Source: Rheinheimera sp. MM224
GTDB taxonomy: Bacteria > Pseudomonadota > Gammaproteobacteria > Enterobacterales > Alteromonadaceae
Direction: 5' to 3'
DNA length: 64,000 nt
NCBI RefSeq assembly: GCF_947090785.1
Contig: NZ_OX352320.1
Location: 1,674,001-1,738,000 of the forward strand
A model generated the notes under the pieces. That model saw nothing but the letters and a program-made list of their open reading frames with translations, was not told the DNA's origin and did no database searches. Positions 28,061-38,111 of this stretch are shown piece after piece (the stretch's first letter is position 1; each line of letters opens with the position of its first letter). A program made the position numbers and the translations under genes.

Positions 28061-29040
28061 GACAGCAGCACCAATTGTCGAAGCGCAGCCGTATCAAATA
28101 AATTTGCGCTGTATTCGTACTGCAAATGCTGCTCTGCGGCAGGCATAAAAGCGACTAGTTGCTGCATCGAGTTATGTAAAGTGCCGGACTCACACAGCAG
28201 TGACATATTCTGCGCTGCTGTAGGAAAGTCCACACTGGCAAAGTAACTATGGGTTTCACTTAAAGTGAGATTGCGCCACAGTGCAGTGCGCCGCATGCTG
28301 TCCCCGGCAAATAGCCTCAGTTGCTGCAATCCAAGGTAATAACTATTAAGTAAACGCGTCGGTATGTCGTTCAGCCAGTCAATCCTGTCGGTTCGTACCG
28401 CCAGCACCTGAAACATTTGCGGAGTACACTGGCGTCCGTCAAACAGCCGTTTTGCGCCTGTACGTTCTATATAGTGTGACACTGGAGGAGAGTTGATAGC
28501 TGCGTCAATCTGACCATTTTCCCATGCCATCAGTTGTTTGAGTTGTGGCAAGTATGCGATTTCGACATCTTTTCGGGTCAGACCTACATCGACAAGATAA
28601 TGTTCAAGTAATAATTCAGCGGCCGCACGTGGCTCCAGCGCAATAATTTTTCCTTTGAGATCTGCGGCTCTGCTGAACTCCGGGCGGGATAATAAGGTAT
28701 GGGCACCGCAGGAGTTCGCTAGTACCAGTATGATTTGTAATGGAATACCAGCCGCGAGACAGAGCAGCACTTCATCTAACGCAAGAGTCGCTGCATCTAA
28801 TTCTCCGGACATCATGGCGTTTACCACCGCATCGGCAGATCTGCTGCTTCTGAGCGTTACACCTGCGGGTAATAAATTGAAATGTTCGCTCAGATAAAAG
28901 GCTTCGTGACCCGGGTGTTGATAAACTCCAAGGCTAAAAGCTTTGTTTCTGCCGCATGCCGAAGCTGCTGTTATGAGCAAAGGAGTTGCCACGCACAGTT
29001 GTAAAAACTGACGGCGTGTCAATTTGTATGCGTTCCCCAT
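28057..29040 (-). CDS. NMT1/THI5-like (SsuA-type) substrate-binding lipoprotein
   Basis: A 327-residue periplasmic binding protein starting at ATG 29040 (MGNAYKLTRRQFLQLC). It has a twin-arginine-like TRRQFLQ stretch and a lipobox TAASAC. The fold resembles NMT1/SsuA proteins that bind pyrimidine precursors, sulfonates or nitrate. No ABC permease or ATPase gene is adjacent; instead it overlaps the gene of a PhnD-GGDEF sensor. It may therefore act as a ligand receptor for signalling rather than uptake (inference). An AAGGA ribosome-binding site precedes the start; the longer upstream frame lacks one. Confidence 0.75.
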   Translation of the reverse strand: MGNAYKLTRRQFLQLCVATPLLITAASACGRNKAFSLGVYQHPGHEAFYLSEHFNLLPAGVTLRSSRSADAVVNAMMSGELDAATLALDEVLLCLAAGIPLQIILVLANSCGAHTLLSRPEFSRAADLKGKIIALEPRAAAELLLEHYLVDVGLTRKDVEIAYLPQLKQLMAWENGQIDAAINSPPVSHYIERTGAKRLFDGRQCTPQMFQVLAVRTDRIDWLNDIPTRLLNSYYLGLQQLRLFAGDSMRRTALWRNLTLSETHSYFASVDFPTAAQNMSLLCESGTLHNSMQQLVAFMPAAEQHLQYEYSANLFDTAALRQLVLLS

Positions 29041-29120
29041 AGTATTTTGCAATCCTTGCAACTCAATGGTTGCTAAATCAAATCCAGCCCGAACAGCAGA
29101 CATCCCTTGTTCCTTAGGCT

Positions 29121-30461
29121 TCAGGCTGGTGCGGAACCCGATACTTTTACATCCTGCCGTGAAAATACAATGCCACTTAAACATAACACTGTGATAAACA
29201 GCACTGCGTTAGCTGGTGCCTGTAAGTTAAAATCGACCAGGTTGTGGATTAACATATGGACAATAGCCACAGAACAACCAAAGGCTATGCCTCTGCTTAG
29301 TTTATTCTGTTTTACCCTCATCGTTTTCAGGTTCAGCCAAAGTAACCACAGCAGCCATACTCCCAGCATCAGTGTGACTGGCAGGCCAAGCTCAATAGCA
29401 AATTGCAGGTATTCGTTGTGTGCGTGATCATAAAACCCATGGTAATGACCTGGCTGGTAGGCTGGAAATACGGTATAAAAACTCCCCCCACCATGACCAA
29501 ACCAGGGCGCGTCATGCAGTATTGGCAGGCTATCCAATACCACTTCATCTCGTGTTTCGGAAGCGAATGAGGTGTCCTCATAGCGCTGTTGTAGTTTTTC
29601 TATGCCAAAAATTGATCCTATTGCGATCATGTCAAACACAAAAATACTGATCACCAGAGGTTTGAGTAGCGCAGGTTTATTTTTGTAAAACCAGATGGCA
29701 TACAAAGAGATGACCAATAACGCGGTGAAAAAAGCAGCATTCCCCATACGTGAACGACTCAACACCAGACCAACGACCATAATGATGAGTGCAAGACGCA
29801 GCAATATTTTCGTGCTGAGTAAAGATTCCAGCAAGGTTCGGCTGATCGTTCGCCAGTTCCACTGCATAGCCCGGCTGGATAATTCTGCCATCAGTAAACC
29901 CAGGCCTAATGCCAGAGCCAGAGCCAGATAGTTGGCAAAATGATTTTGGTAAACAAAAGAACCACGGGCTCTGTTGCCTTCGATAACGCCAAAAATGGGC
30001 GAGATCTCTATGCCTTGTAAATTCAGTATAGAGCCATAAGTGGCCTGAAACACACCACTGGCGACCACGACGTAACACAGCAGCTTTAACTCTCTGTCGG
30101 TGCGGAAATAACCGGTGATCAGCCAGGCAAATAGGGCATAAAACAGGGTTTTAAACCACAGAATTTCAGTTTGATTTGGATCTACTGTGCTAAGCCAGAT
30201 AAAGGGGGACCACAGCTGAGCGCCAAGCACCAGTAGCACCAGCATAAAAGGTAACAGAGACCAATAGTGCCAGCGGCCTGTAAACCATGGGGATCGTCCC
30301 AGATAGACACAAAGCAAATGCAGGCTGAAGATAACCGCAATCAGCAGTTCAAGGATAGTCCATGCCCAGGGCCTGTTGCTGGCCAGCGGGATAGGGGACC
30401 AAAGTAGCGTAAAACAACACAAGACCCGGATCATAGTGAATAACAGTTGTGGTGAAGTCAT
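29121..30461 (-). CDS. O-antigen ligase / Wzy-family membrane protein
   Basis: About 446 residues, 10-12 helices, with a large periplasmic loop containing WFGHGGGSFYTVFPAYQPGH and HNEYLQFAIELGLP, the signature of the Wzy_C/O-antigen ligase family (WaaL, PglL and related proteins). It could ligate or polymerise polysaccharide chains, or glycosylate pilin-like proteins; the family cannot be resolved further. The start at ATG 30461 follows a GGAAAGCG stretch. Upstream is a terminator at 30523-30542. Confidence 0.78.
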   Translation of the reverse strand: MTSPQLLFTMIRVLCCFTLLWSPIPLASNRPWAWTILELLIAVIFSLHLLCVYLGRSPWFTGRWHYWSLLPFMLVLLVLGAQLWSPFIWLSTVDPNQTEILWFKTLFYALFAWLITGYFRTDRELKLLCYVVVASGVFQATYGSILNLQGIEISPIFGVIEGNRARGSFVYQNHFANYLALALALGLGLLMAELSSRAMQWNWRTISRTLLESLLSTKILLRLALIIMVVGLVLSRSRMGNAAFFTALLVISLYAIWFYKNKPALLKPLVISIFVFDMIAIGSIFGIEKLQQRYEDTSFASETRDEVVLDSLPILHDAPWFGHGGGSFYTVFPAYQPGHYHGFYDHAHNEYLQFAIELGLPVTLMLGVWLLWLLWLNLKTMRVKQNKLSRGIAFGCSVAIVHMLIHNLVDFNLQAPANAVLFITVLCLSGIVFSRQDVKVSGSAPA

Positions 30462-30522
30462 CGGGTAACGCTTTCCATTTCGCGCAGCTCCCATGGGTAC
30501 TCAGAACTAGTGCTAAAAGTAC

Positions 30523-30542
30523 TGAGGGCCCGCAGGCCCTCA
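30523..30542 (-). terminator. Intrinsic terminator between the Ala/Gly-rich gene and the ligase gene
   Basis: TGAGGGCC-TGCG-GGCCCTCA, an 8-bp GC-rich stem. The flanking Ts on each strand are modest. Confidence 0.75.
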
Positions 30543-30557
30543 TTTTATTGAACAGCT

Positions 30558-31082
30558 TTAGTTACCAGAGGCTGTACCGCCGCCACCACCTGAACCACCA
30601 CCAAAACCAGCGCCACCAGGAGCACCAGCTGTGCCTGTGCCGGCACCAGTTCCGGCACCTTCAGCACCAGGACCTGCAGCAGTGGCCAAAGCAACAGCAT
30701 CCACATTAACCCCTGGAGTTGCAGCAGCGATGGCTGTGATGGTATCTGCAGACATGCCAGCTGCAGCAGCTGCAGCAGCAACTGCACTGACAGCCGCGTC
30801 ATCTAACAAGGCTGCCGCTTCAAAAGCAGCCTGCAACAGTGTTTCCCTGGTTGCATCATCTGGCGCAGCTTCGAGAATTTGCTGAAGTTCTGTTTTGATC
30901 ACTGCCAGAGCCTGAGTCTCAGCTTCAAGTTCTGTCATATTCTGTGCCTGGTTCTGAGCAACCAGCGTTTGATATTGTTCAACAACAGCTTTAACCGATG
31001 CTACATCCTGAGCTAATACCGGAGTTGAAGTGAATACCGCGGCTGCAAACAGAGCGGCAGCGAGAGTAGTGGTTTTCTTCAT
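30558..31082 (-). CDS. Secreted Ala/Gly-rich protein of unknown function
   Basis: A 174-residue protein with a clear signal peptide (cleavage after TPVLA, about residue 24), a helical acidic N-terminal half (about 25-105), an Ala-rich segment (about 105-145) and a Gly-rich tail (GGAGFGGGSGGGGG). Gly-rich secreted proteins often associate with the surface, but no family is recognised. It starts 18 bp after lapD and is probably in the lapG-lapD operon, so a link to biofilm or adhesin control is inferred. Confidence 0.7.
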   Translation of the reverse strand: MKKTTTLAAALFAAAVFTSTPVLAQDVASVKAVVEQYQTLVAQNQAQNMTELEAETQALAVIKTELQQILEAAPDDATRETLLQAAFEAAALLDDAAVSAVAAAAAAAGMSADTITAIAAATPGVNVDAVALATAAGPGAEGAGTGAGTGTAGAPGGAGFGGGSGGGGGTASGN

Positions 31083-31100
31083 ACCTGTAATCCTTGTTGG

Positions 31101-33128
31101 TTAATATTTAGGCGAATGAAGCAAGTCTAAGTTAATGAATGCTTGTGTCAAGATAGATTTTTTCACCTGTACATTCACCTTCTGTGGTGCAAGTAACCAA
31201 TTGCCCTGAACTGCGTTGACGCCAGCGGCAAAACAATTATCCATCACTTGTTCACATTCAATGTGAGGAGCAAGCACCTTGATCCCTATACCGTGACTGA
31301 TTTGACATAAGGTTTTTATAAAAAACTGGTTATCCTGATCACTCAATGCAGTGGTGTAAGCACCGTCAATTTTTACGTAGTCGACATTCAGCCCCTGCAG
31401 GTATTTAAAGGTCGTCATACTGGCGCCAAACCGTTCGATACAGACTTTGCACTTGTTGCGTTTAATGATATCCATCAGGGCTTTGGTTTCGTCCGGCGCT
31501 TTTAAAATTGAATATTCAGAGACTTCAAACACCAGACGAACTTTGCCAGCCAATTGTTGCAGTTCTTTGTCGAGCCACTGCAAAAATAATGTCGATCCTA
31601 CAGCCCCTTGTGACAAGTTAATGGCGTAGATATGGCTGGTTTCTTCCTGAACTTGTTTCAGAATAAAATTGATCACCTGTTGATCCAGCTGCAAGGACAG
31701 CCCTTGTTGTTCAGCCATAGCATAGGTTTCTGCAGTAGACAATTGGGAGTGTAGGTAATAAAACCGGACAAAGGTTTCAATGTATTCAATGGATTTATCC
31801 GCATTTACTACAGGTTGTGCCCAGAGTTCAAAATGATGGTTTTGGATCAAATCTTTAATCACGGCATGCCATGCCATGCGGCCTTCTGGCTTAATCAGCA
31901 TGCTTTCATCTTTGACCAGCAAGGGTAAGTCTGGCTGCTGCACACGCTGAATAATGGCGCTGTCCAGCGTAGACAAGCAGTGATGCAGATTATCTTCAGG
32001 TTCGACTTCCATCAGTGCAACTGAGGCGAAGCCATTGGGGAAAAACACACTGTCCAATTGCTTCAGTTTAGAGCTCAATTGACGAACTTGTTTTTCCAAA
32101 GGTTCTGCACTGGCTTGACTTAAAAAGATAAAGTCGCTGCCGCCAAGACGGAATAACTGATTATTGGCTGAATGCTCCAGCGCTTCCCTGAACTCTTTTA
32201 CCGCCAGTAAAATATACTGGTCAGCCGCTTCAAAGCCTTGACGCTGGTGTACATCGGTCAGCGAATGCAAACTCATCATGCCGATATGCAAATGCAGGTC
32301 GTGCGCTTTTTGCTCATTTTTTTCTGCGGTAAAACGTTGTTCCAGTAATCGTCTGTTGCCAAGGCCTGTCAGCAAATCAGTGAATACTTTCACTTTCAGC
32401 TCATCGGCTTGCAGACTAAGTGATTTAAAACTGCGCTGAATATTGGCGACCATCGCATTCATGGCTTTGACCACAGAGCGAAGATCCGTAGTGAAGGGCA
32501 GTTTATCCAGCTGCAAAAAGTTCTTTTTGCCCACTTCCTGCGCCTGCATTTCAATTTGCCGCAGAGGTTTCAGAACAGCAAAGACAATCAGCTGTATAAG
32601 CAGCACGCTTAACAAGGTGATCAGGGCTATGCTGTAGAAACTTTGTTTGGCTTGTTGCCACAGTGTTTTGTAGGCAATACCCGGATTGGATTGGATAGAT
32701 AAAACACCTGCGACCATCCAGCCGTTATTTACCTCGCTACTTTGCATTGGCGGATCCAGCGGGAACAAAGACACAAACCATTCTGGTACTTCATCGTACT
32801 CAATAGGGTTTTGCCGTTTGATTTTTATCTCGTCTTTGCTGGTTTTAAACTCCAGCTCGGCGTAATAACCAGAATCAAAAATAGCGCTGACCATAGTTTG
32901 CGCTATCACCAGATCCGGGTCGTCCATATAAGCCGACATCGATAAACCTAAGCTGGTCGCTGCATCCTGAGCGTGAGATTTCATTTGGGTGTTCAGATAG
33001 TGCTGTGTACTTTGCACTGAGATATACAAACTGAACGAAAAGGTAAACACCGCCACCAGCACAATGAGCATGTGCAGTTGCGCTCTTAACGATATACCGG
33101 GGAGTCTCCCCAAAAGCTTATGGGCCAT
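31101..33128 (-). CDS. lapD: LapD-like c-di-GMP receptor with degenerate GGDEF and EAL domains
   Basis: A 675-residue inner-membrane protein with the LapD_MoxY-type periplasmic domain between two helices (about 18-40 and 160-182), a HAMP segment, and degenerate GGDEF (RLGGSDF) and EAL (YIETFVRF, IERFGASM, KIDGAY) domains. In the known system LapD binds c-di-GMP and sequesters the protease LapG, which otherwise clips the LapA surface adhesin. The lapG-like gene is 5 bp upstream. The large adhesin is not in the window. Confidence 0.9.
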   Translation of the reverse strand: MAHKLLGRLPGISLRAQLHMLIVLVAVFTFSFSLYISVQSTQHYLNTQMKSHAQDAATSLGLSMSAYMDDPDLVIAQTMVSAIFDSGYYAELEFKTSKDEIKIKRQNPIEYDEVPEWFVSLFPLDPPMQSSEVNNGWMVAGVLSIQSNPGIAYKTLWQQAKQSFYSIALITLLSVLLIQLIVFAVLKPLRQIEMQAQEVGKKNFLQLDKLPFTTDLRSVVKAMNAMVANIQRSFKSLSLQADELKVKVFTDLLTGLGNRRLLEQRFTAEKNEQKAHDLHLHIGMMSLHSLTDVHQRQGFEAADQYILLAVKEFREALEHSANNQLFRLGGSDFIFLSQASAEPLEKQVRQLSSKLKQLDSVFFPNGFASVALMEVEPEDNLHHCLSTLDSAIIQRVQQPDLPLLVKDESMLIKPEGRMAWHAVIKDLIQNHHFELWAQPVVNADKSIEYIETFVRFYYLHSQLSTAETYAMAEQQGLSLQLDQQVINFILKQVQEETSHIYAINLSQGAVGSTLFLQWLDKELQQLAGKVRLVFEVSEYSILKAPDETKALMDIIKRNKCKVCIERFGASMTTFKYLQGLNVDYVKIDGAYTTALSDQDNQFFIKTLCQISHGIGIKVLAPHIECEQVMDNCFAAGVNAVQGNWLLAPQKVNVQVKKSILTQAFINLDLLHSPKY

Positions 33129-33133
33129 AACAG

Positions 33134-33787
33134 TTACATTCCCTTCTCAATTCGGTTCAGCAAGTCCTGCCAGTTTGAACCCCCTGTCTTGCCTTCAACT
33201 TTACGTCCCAATCCCTGTGCTTTTGCAAGCCATAACCCTTCAGCGTTAAAGCCGTAGATAGGTTTGAGATCAGGTCTTCGGGTTGCCGGCTGGACTTTCT
33301 TAATCAGATTATCCAGAACCAGGGGTACAGAATTTTCACTCTCCATGTAAATCAGCACCATATGAGGCTCATTTACTGACATTGCTCTGACATACATGAT
33401 CCGCAGCTTGCTATCAGGTACACCCATAGCTCGCAGAGATACATATTTAGCTATAGCAAAATCTTCGCAGTCGCCAGCTGCGGTTCCAAGCGTCTCTAGT
33501 GGTGTGGCCCAATAATCCGTCTGTCCCCAATGTCCCAGATCAGATTGAAAAGTGATCTGATCATTAAAGAACTGATTGACCTTATTGACCCGCACCCAGT
33601 CCGACTCTGACTGACCTTCCTGTAGTAAATCACGCCATTGTCTGACCCTGCTAAGCGCCGGATCACCATATTTACTACGAATACTTTCCAGTACTTTTGG
33701 CTCAAATACAGCTGCCAGATAATCGGCGTTGCCAAAAATAGAGACAGAAAAAGACAGCAGCACTACAACCGCATACCTGCGTAGCAT
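33134..33787 (-). CDS. lapG: LapG-like transglutaminase-type cysteine protease
   Basis: A 217-residue periplasmic protease (BTLCP/Peptidase_C93 family). A signal peptide (MLRRYAVVVLLSFSVSIFGNA) precedes the catalytic triad: Cys107 in GDCEDFAI, His142 in NEPHMVL and Asp159 in VLDNL. The start is ATG 33787, which has a GGGAGG ribosome-binding site; the ATG at 33811 lies inside the upstream repeat. The next gene encodes its LapD-like inhibitor, and the two should regulate adhesin release. Confidence 0.9.
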   Translation of the reverse strand: MLRRYAVVVLLSFSVSIFGNADYLAAVFEPKVLESIRSKYGDPALSRVRQWRDLLQEGQSESDWVRVNKVNQFFNDQITFQSDLGHWGQTDYWATPLETLGTAAGDCEDFAIAKYVSLRAMGVPDSKLRIMYVRAMSVNEPHMVLIYMESENSVPLVLDNLIKKVQPATRRPDLKPIYGFNAEGLWLAKAQGLGRKVEGKTGGSNWQDLLNRIEKGM

Positions 33788-33803
33788 AAACCTCCCGGTA
33801 TCA

Positions 33804-34024
33804 CCTGACATGCGGCCACCATTAGATGTGAGTCAAGCAAACTTCCATGACTATACAGTACAGTCTTGCCCATCCAATCCGTTTCCCAGAGCGTTTTAAA
33901 ACAGATGTGTTGCGCCTGACATGCGGCCATCATTAGCTCAGAGTCAAGCAAATTTCCATAACTATACAGTCCTGCCTTATCTATCCGGTCCGTTTCCCTG
34001 AGCGTTTTAAAACAGATGTGTTGT
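33804..34024. repeat. 111-bp imperfect tandem duplication upstream of lapG
   Basis: Two copies (33804-33914 and 33915-34024), about 85% identical, both starting CCTGACATGCGGCC and ending GCGTTTTAAAACAGATGTGTTG. They end 17 bp before the lapG ATG. Probably a duplicated regulatory/promoter region. A 62-codon frame across them contains the repeated peptide LDS-LM-AACQ, and is not considered a gene. Confidence 0.9.
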
Positions 34025-34462
34025 CTTGAGTAAAACAGCTTTGGTTAAAAAAGATACTGTAATCTGCCACTTTCTGTAGAGCTTGCCAAGGGACTGATTG
34101 ATGAATAATTCTGCATTGAATTCGGTGCATTAGTTTGGAGCGTTATCGCACCAAGATTGCACGGTGAAACAGGTTAAACTATGGAAAATAGCTATGATTT
34201 TATCATTTTTATCATATTTCAACTGGCCTGGACCTAAAATTTGCTCTGGCATAAGAAATGCTTGATTTGTGAACAGTGTGGTCTTGTCGTTTATTCCGGG
34301 CAGGCTTTAACTCTTTTGTCACATAGTGCAAATAGAGTAAATGAACATCAGGCTCCGTGTTGCGGAGTATTACAGGCAGGGAGTGGCCTTTGCTGAGCAG
34401 TTGAGCGAAAACATACCGTTTCATTACAACTTTATATCAGCACACTATAGAAGGAGTTTTAT
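34025..34462. other. Intergenic region upstream of galU
   Basis: 438 bp without a credible gene. It should hold the promoter of the plus-strand polysaccharide operon. TTCAACTGG at 34218-34226 also occurs upstream of the minus-strand operon (52331-52339). No clear sigma-70 promoter or JUMPstart/ops element is seen. The only frame (34212-34424, minus) has no family features. Confidence 0.4.
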
Positions 34463-35395
34463 ATGCAACCATCTGAATTTCGTAAAGTAACAAGAGCCGT
34501 CATACCTGTTGCCGGTCTTGGAACACGCATGTTGCCTGCAACAAAAGCTATCCCGAAAGAAATGTTACCTGTGGTTGATAAGCCTTTGATCCAATACGTG
34601 ATTGAAGAAGCGGCAGCTGCAGGTATTACTGAAATCATTTTAGTCACCCACAGCAGTAAAAACTCCATCGAAAACCATTTCGACACCAGCTTTGAATTAG
34701 AAACTCAGTTGGAAAAAAGGGTGAAACGTTCGCTGTTAGAAGAAGTGCGATCGATTAATCCCAAGCATGTCACAGTGATTTCGGTGCGTCAGCATGTGGC
34801 TTTAGGTTTGGGGCATGCCATTTTGTGTGCCGCCCCTATTATAGGTAATGAACCTTTTGCGGTGCTGCTGCCTGATGTGTTGATCAGCAAGTACGAAAGT
34901 AATTTAAAACAAGATAACCTGAAAGCCATGCTCGACCGTTATCAGGTGACTGGCGCCAGTCAGGTGATGGTTGAAGCAGTACCTGCAGCTGCGGTCAGCT
35001 CTTATGGTGTGGTGGATTTAAATGGAGCTGCTATTGCAGAGGGCCAGTCTGTGCAGCTGCATGCCATGGTAGAGAAACCTTTGGTGGATGAAGCTCCGTC
35101 TAATATGGCCATTACCGGCCGTTATGTATTGTCTCCTGCTGTGATGGAAATCCTGAGTTTTACCCAGCCAGGTGCTGGTGATGAAATTCAGCTGACGGAT
35201 GCATTAGCTCAGTTGTTAAAAGAACAAACCATGGAAGCCTACCGTATTGTTGGCCGAAGCCACGACTGCGGCAGTAAGCTGGGTTACCTGGAAGCTATTG
35301 TCACTTACGCACTGAAAGATCAGGTATTAGGCGCTGAATTTGGTGCCTACCTGCAAACTTTGTTAAGCAATAAAAAACTTAGTTTAATCGCCTGA
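34463..35395 (+). CDS. galU: UTP-glucose-1-phosphate uridylyltransferase
   Basis: A 310-residue enzyme making UDP-glucose. The nucleotide-binding signature [19 protein letters not shown] lies at about residues 15-33, with the catalytic-region motif [20 protein letters not shown] near 205-225. A GAAGGAGTTTTAT ribosome-binding site precedes the ATG. It is the first gene of the exopolysaccharide operon, and it feeds UDP-glucose to ugd and to the initiating transferase. Confidence 0.95.
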   Translation: MQPSEFRKVTRAVIPVAGLGTRMLPATKAIPKEMLPVVDKPLIQYVIEEAAAAGITEIILVTHSSKNSIENHFDTSFELETQLEKRVKRSLLEEVRSINPKHVTVISVRQHVALGLGHAILCAAPIIGNEPFAVLLPDVLISKYESNLKQDNLKAMLDRYQVTGASQVMVEAVPAAAVSSYGVVDLNGAAIAEGQSVQLHAMVEKPLVDEAPSNMAITGRYVLSPAVMEILSFTQPGAGDEIQLTDALAQLLKEQTMEAYRIVGRSHDCGSKLGYLEAIVTYALKDQVLGAEFGAYLQTLLSNKKLSLIA

Positions 35396-35501
35396 GTCTG
35401 GCTTTTTTGTCTGTCTGGCGTCCGGCATTGAGCTGTTAAAGTAGCGGCGTTTATCTTTATCAATGGCCTGACGCATTGCTTCAAAGTTAAAGGGATAACA
35501 C

Positions 35502-36857
35502 ATGAAGTTAAGTATTTTTGGTACAGGTTATGTAGGTTTGGTCACTGGCGCTTGTCTGGCAGATGTTGGACACGATGTGATTTGTGTTGACGTCAATCAG
35601 GCAAAAATTGACAGCCTGAAACTGGGAGGGATCCCGATTTATGAACCTGGTCTTGAAAGCGTCGTAAAAAGTAATGTGGCGCAAGGCAATCTGAGATTTA
35701 CCACCAGTGCTGAAGAGGCAGTGCAGCATGCTGAGGTTATTTACATCGCCGTAGGCACACCACCAGACGAAGACGGTTCGGCAGATTTGCAGTACGTAAT
35801 GGCTGTTGGCAAAACCATAGGTCAGTTGATGAACAGCTATAAAGTGGTCGTCAATAAAAGTACTGTACCTGTAGGCACGGCAGATAAAGTGACGGAGGTC
35901 ATGCAGCAGGCGCTGAACGATCGCAATTCCACTGCTGAATTTGACGTGGTCTCCAATCCTGAGTTTTTAAAAGAAGGCGCAGCTGTAGCTGACTTTATGC
36001 GGCCCGACCGCATTGTTATTGGCACCAGTTCAGACTTTGCTGAAAGTATTATGCGTGAGGTATACGCGCCTTTTAACCGTAACCACGAAAAAATCATCGT
36101 CATGGATGTGCGCAGCAGCGAACTGACCAAGTATGCAGCCAACTGCATGCTGGCGACCAAAATCAGCTTTATGAACGAAATGTCCAATATTGCAGAGCGG
36201 GTTGGTGCAGATATTGAGAATGTTCGTAAAGGTATTGGCTCGGATCCCCGTATTGGTTACCACTTTATTTACGCTGGCTGTGGTTATGGTGGCAGTTGCT
36301 TCCCTAAAGATGTTCAGGCGTTAGCGCGTACCTCGGCTCAGTTTGGTTATGAATCAAAAATTCTGAATGCGGTAGAAAACGTCAATAACAAACAGAAAGA
36401 AAAACTGTTTGAGATGATTTGTAAGCACTACGGTGTCTGGGATAAAGCTGAAAAAGGCGAGACCAAAGATATTTTAAAAGGCAAAACTTTTGCGCTTTGG
36501 GGTCTGGCCTTTAAACCTAACACGGATGATATGCGTGAAGCACCAAGCCGTGTATTGATGGAACAACTCTGGGCCGCCGGTGCAAAAGTGCAGGCTTATG
36601 ATCCTGAAGCCATGGATGAAACCCAAAAAATCTACGGCGATCGGGCGACGTTGTCTTTGCTTGGTACCAAAGAGGGCGCAGTCCGGGACGCGAATGCGTT
36701 AGTGATTATCACCGAATGGAAGGCCTTTAAGGTGCTGGACTATGCCTTTGCGAAAAGCAATTTAAAAGATTCAGTGATCTTTGATGGCAGAAATATTTTT
36801 GACCAGGCGTCGATGAAAAGAGAGGGAATTACCTATTATTCAATAGGTCGTGGGTAA
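35502..36857 (+). CDS. ugd: UDP-glucose 6-dehydrogenase
   Basis: A 451-residue NAD-dependent enzyme producing UDP-glucuronate. The Rossmann start is [20 protein letters not shown], the catalytic Cys lies in [12 protein letters not shown] (near residue 266), and the C-terminal domain has [20 protein letters not shown]. Length fits the bacterial class. Placed after galU, it indicates that the polysaccharide contains glucuronic acid or a derivative. Confidence 0.96.
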   Translation: MKLSIFGTGYVGLVTGACLADVGHDVICVDVNQAKIDSLKLGGIPIYEPGLESVVKSNVAQGNLRFTTSAEEAVQHAEVIYIAVGTPPDEDGSADLQYVMAVGKTIGQLMNSYKVVVNKSTVPVGTADKVTEVMQQALNDRNSTAEFDVVSNPEFLKEGAAVADFMRPDRIVIGTSSDFAESIMREVYAPFNRNHEKIIVMDVRSSELTKYAANCMLATKISFMNEMSNIAERVGADIENVRKGIGSDPRIGYHFIYAGCGYGGSCFPKDVQALARTSAQFGYESKILNAVENVNNKQKEKLFEMICKHYGVWDKAEKGETKDILKGKTFALWGLAFKPNTDDMREAPSRVLMEQLWAAGAKVQAYDPEAMDETQKIYGDRATLSLLGTKEGAVRDANALVIITEWKAFKVLDYAFAKSNLKDSVIFDGRNIFDQASMKREGITYYSIGRG

Positions 36858-36863
36858 CCTTCA

Positions 36864-38111
36864 ATGAAAGGATTAGTGGCAAGCTTTCTTTCGAAAGGCT
36901 CTCTGTTTGCTTTTCAGCTATTGACCTTAATGCTGTTGTCCAGATTTGTCGACAAACAGTATTTTGGGGCTTTTGCGATCATCAACAGCTTATACTTTTT
37001 CTGCATTATCGTCTCGGAAGCGGGCGGTATGCAGCAGGTGATCAATGCACAAAACAGTGCTGATGAAAAAAGGATTATTGCAAAATCCTTTCTGACGTCA
37101 GCTCTTGGTGTTGCAGTCATGCTGCTGTTGTTAGTATTACTGCCTTTGCTTTACAGCATTGATGTCAGTGTTGGGGCTATGCTGTTGCTGATGTCAGCCT
37201 TGCTGTTTTATGGTGTCGCCTCAAGTCTGACCGGGGTGCTGTATAAAGAACTCAGATTTTACAAAGTTGCTTTTGTCGAATGCACAGCTGAGCTGCTTTC
37301 ACTGGCGGTAGCTTTTGCGTACGGGTACTTTTATTCATTTGATATCACCGTCTTAATTATAAAAATCAGTGGTTACTCTTATATCCGCTTTTTAATCCTC
37401 TGGATTTTTTTCAAAGAACACGCCCTTTTTGGCAATGCTATTGGCCTGATACGGCAGAAATCATCGGATAACTCCGGTTTTTCGACCAAGGTCACCCTGA
37501 GTAACCTGTTGTCGTTTTTTGTCCGCTTTGGCGACAATTTGGTGATAGGCAAGCTGTTTAGTCTGGAGATTTTATCTCTGTATGACAGGGCCTATCAGAT
37601 CACTAAATACCCTGTAATGCTGATCGCGTTTTCGTTACAACCTGCCATTCAGCCTTTGGTTAAAAAGTTAAAAAGCTTTCAGGAGCTGAGGTTTTTTTTG
37701 CTAAAAATAAGTGCGATATTTTTAGTAGGTGGTTTTTTCCTGGTGCTGTTTATCCAATTGAATGCACGGGACATCATTATCTTCATCATCGGTGAACAGT
37801 GGGTCGGTATTGAAGATATGCTGATCATCTTAAGTATTTCTATTCCTTTCCAGGCCATGTATAGCGTCAGTGGTGGTATTTATTACGCTCTTTCGCACCC
37901 CGAACGAAATTTGAAAATTAATCTGATGCTGGTGGTGATGTTGCTGGCTTCCATACTGCTGGGTTATTTCGCAGATAGCTTTTTAACTTCATTAGTACTT
38001 ATTTCAGCCTCGTTTATCACCGTCTCATTTATTTGCTTCTTTGACATCTGGTATATGGAAAGAAGAATGATCATGCCATGGAGAGCCAATGAAAGTCCTT
38101 CACGTAGCTGA
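36864..38111 (+). CDS. Polysaccharide flippase (Wzx/MATE-like, PST family)
   Basis: A 415-residue protein with about 12 helices and a polysaccharide_synt-type N-terminus (MKGLVASFLSKGSLFAFQLLTLMLLSRF-like, DKQYFGAFAI). It should translocate lipid-linked repeat units across the inner membrane. Its 3' end overlaps the next glycosyltransferase gene by 23 bp. Confidence 0.85.
   Translation: MKGLVASFLSKGSLFAFQLLTLMLLSRFVDKQYFGAFAIINSLYFFCIIVSEAGGMQQVINAQNSADEKRIIAKSFLTSALGVAVMLLLLVLLPLLYSIDVSVGAMLLLMSALLFYGVASSLTGVLYKELRFYKVAFVECTAELLSLAVAFAYGYFYSFDITVLIIKISGYSYIRFLILWIFFKEHALFGNAIGLIRQKSSDNSGFSTKVTLSNLLSFFVRFGDNLVIGKLFSLEILSLYDRAYQITKYPVMLIAFSLQPAIQPLVKKLKSFQELRFFLLKISAIFLVGGFFLVLFIQLNARDIIIFIIGEQWVGIEDMLIILSISIPFQAMYSVSGGIYYALSHPERNLKINLMLVVMLLASILLGYFADSFLTSLVLISASFITVSFICFFDIWYMERRMIMPWRANESPSRS

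Noticed and set aside
33763..33951. A 62-codon frame with an internal peptide repeat upstream of lapG
   Set aside because: The repeat comes from the underlying 111-bp DNA duplication, it needs a TTG start, and it overlaps the real lapG start.
34212..34424. A 70-codon minus-strand frame before galU
   Set aside because: No family pattern or ribosome-binding site; probably open by chance in the AT-rich leader region.
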